A stretch of 64,000 nt of DNA from Cyanophora paradoxa (lineage: Eukaryota > Glaucocystophyceae > Cyanophorales > Cyanophoraceae). The stretch spans positions 1 to 64,000 of the forward strand of contig QPMI01000454.1 in the NCBI GenBank assembly GCA_004431415.1, read 5' to 3'. Both the position numbers and the translations under genes were made by a program. This document shows positions 62,683 through 64,000 of the stretch, in pieces. Positions within the stretch are counted from its first letter, which is position 1, and each line of letters begins with the position of its first letter. The notes beneath the pieces were generated by a model. That model searched no databases. It was not told where the DNA came from and worked only from the letters and a program-made list of their open reading frames with translations.

Positions 62683-64000
62683 GCGGTTCGGTGCACGTGG
62701 GTCGTGATCTGTGCAGGCCTAGGGTCGTGATCATGATATCGATCGCTGTTATATAGATTCGCGGTTCACCTTCTGATTAAAACTACGCGATGACTCGAGC
62801 TCGCCGGCCTTGGTGTCAACGAAAGCAATCCTGTCCCCTGCTGCGCATGCACAATCATGATTAGAGCGCGAGCTGTAGCGGATCAAATCGATATCTCAGC
62901 GGCGATATCTAGATCCGCAGCACCCTGCAGGTTTAATTTTTAAAAAATCTTTTTTTGATAACAACGATCTTAAGTTTCAACGTTAACAACTCCGTGCCGC
63001 AGTGCGCGTGCGTGGCGGATACGCGCACCGATCGCGAGCTTCCGTGACGATGTCCTAACTTGCGATTGCGCACGAGAATGCGTCAGAGCGCGCGAGTCGT
63101 GGCAAGGGCACTAAAGCTCTAGCCCTATAGCTATAGCTAGCCTAAGTTGACGCGTACGTCGCGCGGTTACTGTTTGAATCGAAATAACCGCGGTTGCTGC
63201 AGGCCTTACGACGACGAGAGCTCTGGCGCACCCGTCAGGTTTAGACGTCAGGTTTAGCGATGATCCTCCCCGAGCGCCGGTTGCGCCACAGGAAGTTCTG
63301 CAGCTGCTCGCGCGCGGCGGATCGCGCTCCGAGCTTCCAGCGGAGGCCTTGCGATTGAAAGACCTCCTGATCTGCGCCGAGAATGAATCAGAGCGCGCGG
63401 GCCGTGGCGACGACGCTGACGCTGGCGCGCGCTGGCCGCGGCAGGTCAGCCGGCGAGCTACGACGACGCCGGAGCGAGCAACAGAGGCGCTAGCGGCCTC
63501 CGATCGCAGCGGTCGGCGATTTATAGACACGCGGCGCGCGCTCTCCGTGCTGCCGACGAACCTTGTTGCAGCCGCACCAAGCGACCGTACCCCTCTGCAG
63601 GGCTTCTCACCGATCCTGAGCCGCTCAGCCGCTGCTGAGTCGCCGACTCGCTGCTCAGAGGCTGCTCGTCTGCTGCTCTCGATCTCCTCAGGCTGCCGGC
63701 GCACTACCGGGCTTCTAGCCTCTCCCCAGCTGCTTTCAACTTCTCCGAGGTCATGCTGCCGGCTGCGCTCTGTACGCTGCCAGGCGTGTGCTGCACCAAA
63801 TGATGCAGTCAAAGATCTGGCGCCTTGTCATCCGTAGGTGGTGCGATCGAACCCTGCTGCGGAGATCGCCTTCTGATGATCCGTTCGCTTGCTCGGCAGG
63901 CGGGCCGAGCAGAATGGTTCTCCCGAGCCGCGCGGCCCGCGGGCGACCGCGAGACGCCCCTCGAAGCTCCCTCGAGGCTGCCTCCATCGCTGGCATTCGC
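62683..64000. other. Right-end region without a supported gene; degenerate repeat
   Basis: AT-rich at 62,920-62,980 (T7 and A6 runs), otherwise mixed. A diverged direct repeat is visible: 63,030-63,110 and 63,325-63,410 share GAGCTTCC, TTGCGATTG, GAGAATG and CAGAGCGCGCG in the same order. Long frames at 63,349-63,837 (plus) and 63,111-63,812 (minus) oppose each other and show no domain. An acceptor-like GCTCGGCAG at 63,891-63,899 could open an exon of a plus-strand gene beyond the window. Confidence 0.4.

Noticed and set aside
63349-63837. 162-codon plus frame at the right end
   Set aside because: It overlaps an equally long minus frame; neither shows a domain or a typical splice pattern.

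Overview
The window joins two very different DNAs. Positions 1 to about 7,850 are AT-rich and intron-free and carry virus-type genes: an A32-like packaging ATPase, a zinc-ribbon/VSR-like endonuclease, a double-jelly-roll-type major capsid protein and two related structural genes. This fits an integrated polinton-like virus (or a related small DNA virus) of a protist. Five of its six larger genes are broken by frameshifts, so it looks like a decaying insertion, unless the assembly has indel errors. Its right end is a non-coding region of iteron-like repeats and then a perfect 28-bp inverted repeat exactly at the junction with GC-rich host DNA.

Positions 7,850 to 64,000 are nuclear DNA of a GC-rich, flagellated, intron-rich protist, most likely a microalga. 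A haptophyte or prasinophyte-like flagellate would fit, but this cannot be settled from sequence alone. Introns are short (about 40-100 nt), often C-rich, with a CTGAC/CTAAC-like branch site near the 3' end. Several start with GC instead of GT, and one is a textbook U12-type AT-AC intron next to a 7-nt microexon.

Host layout: a multi-pass membrane protein cut at its 3' end by the viral junction (minus, 7.8-10.2 kb); a protein with four p25-alpha/TPPP domains (plus, 11.0-16.06 kb); a small LTR element of TRIM type whose LTRs carry tRNA-like pol III boxes (16.84-17.43 kb); a TRANK1-like UvrD/TPR helicase with an 18-bp minisatellite in an intron (minus, 17.7-26.1 kb); two tandem arrestin-like modules (minus, 26.4-32.8 kb); ARMC2 (minus, 33.1-36.66 kb); a DHHC palmitoyltransferase (plus, 36.73-38.24 kb); a tail-anchored helical protein (plus, 38.7-39.3 kb); a SET-domain methyltransferase with an N-terminal membrane anchor (minus, 39.85-42.18 kb); an epsin-like C2/UIM/NPF adaptor (plus, 42.3-44.28 kb); a CCDC17-like coiled-coil protein (minus, 44.4-51.98 kb); an unknown protein (plus, 52.33-53.77 kb); an MSS116-type DEAD-box helicase (plus, 54.6-58.57 kb); and a TRAF-like RING/MATH locus with near-identical 688-bp tandem duplications (minus, 58.66-62.65 kb). 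The last 1.3 kb holds no supported gene.

Three genes (p25-alpha repeats, ARMC2, CCDC17-like) point to cilia, so the host has a flagellum. Composition switches abruptly, in places within one gene, between moderate-GC segments and extreme-GC segments whose introns are (GCCCC)n-like. Several neighbours are divergent with very short shared promoters (ARMC2/DHHC 74 bp; SET/C2-adaptor 124 bp).
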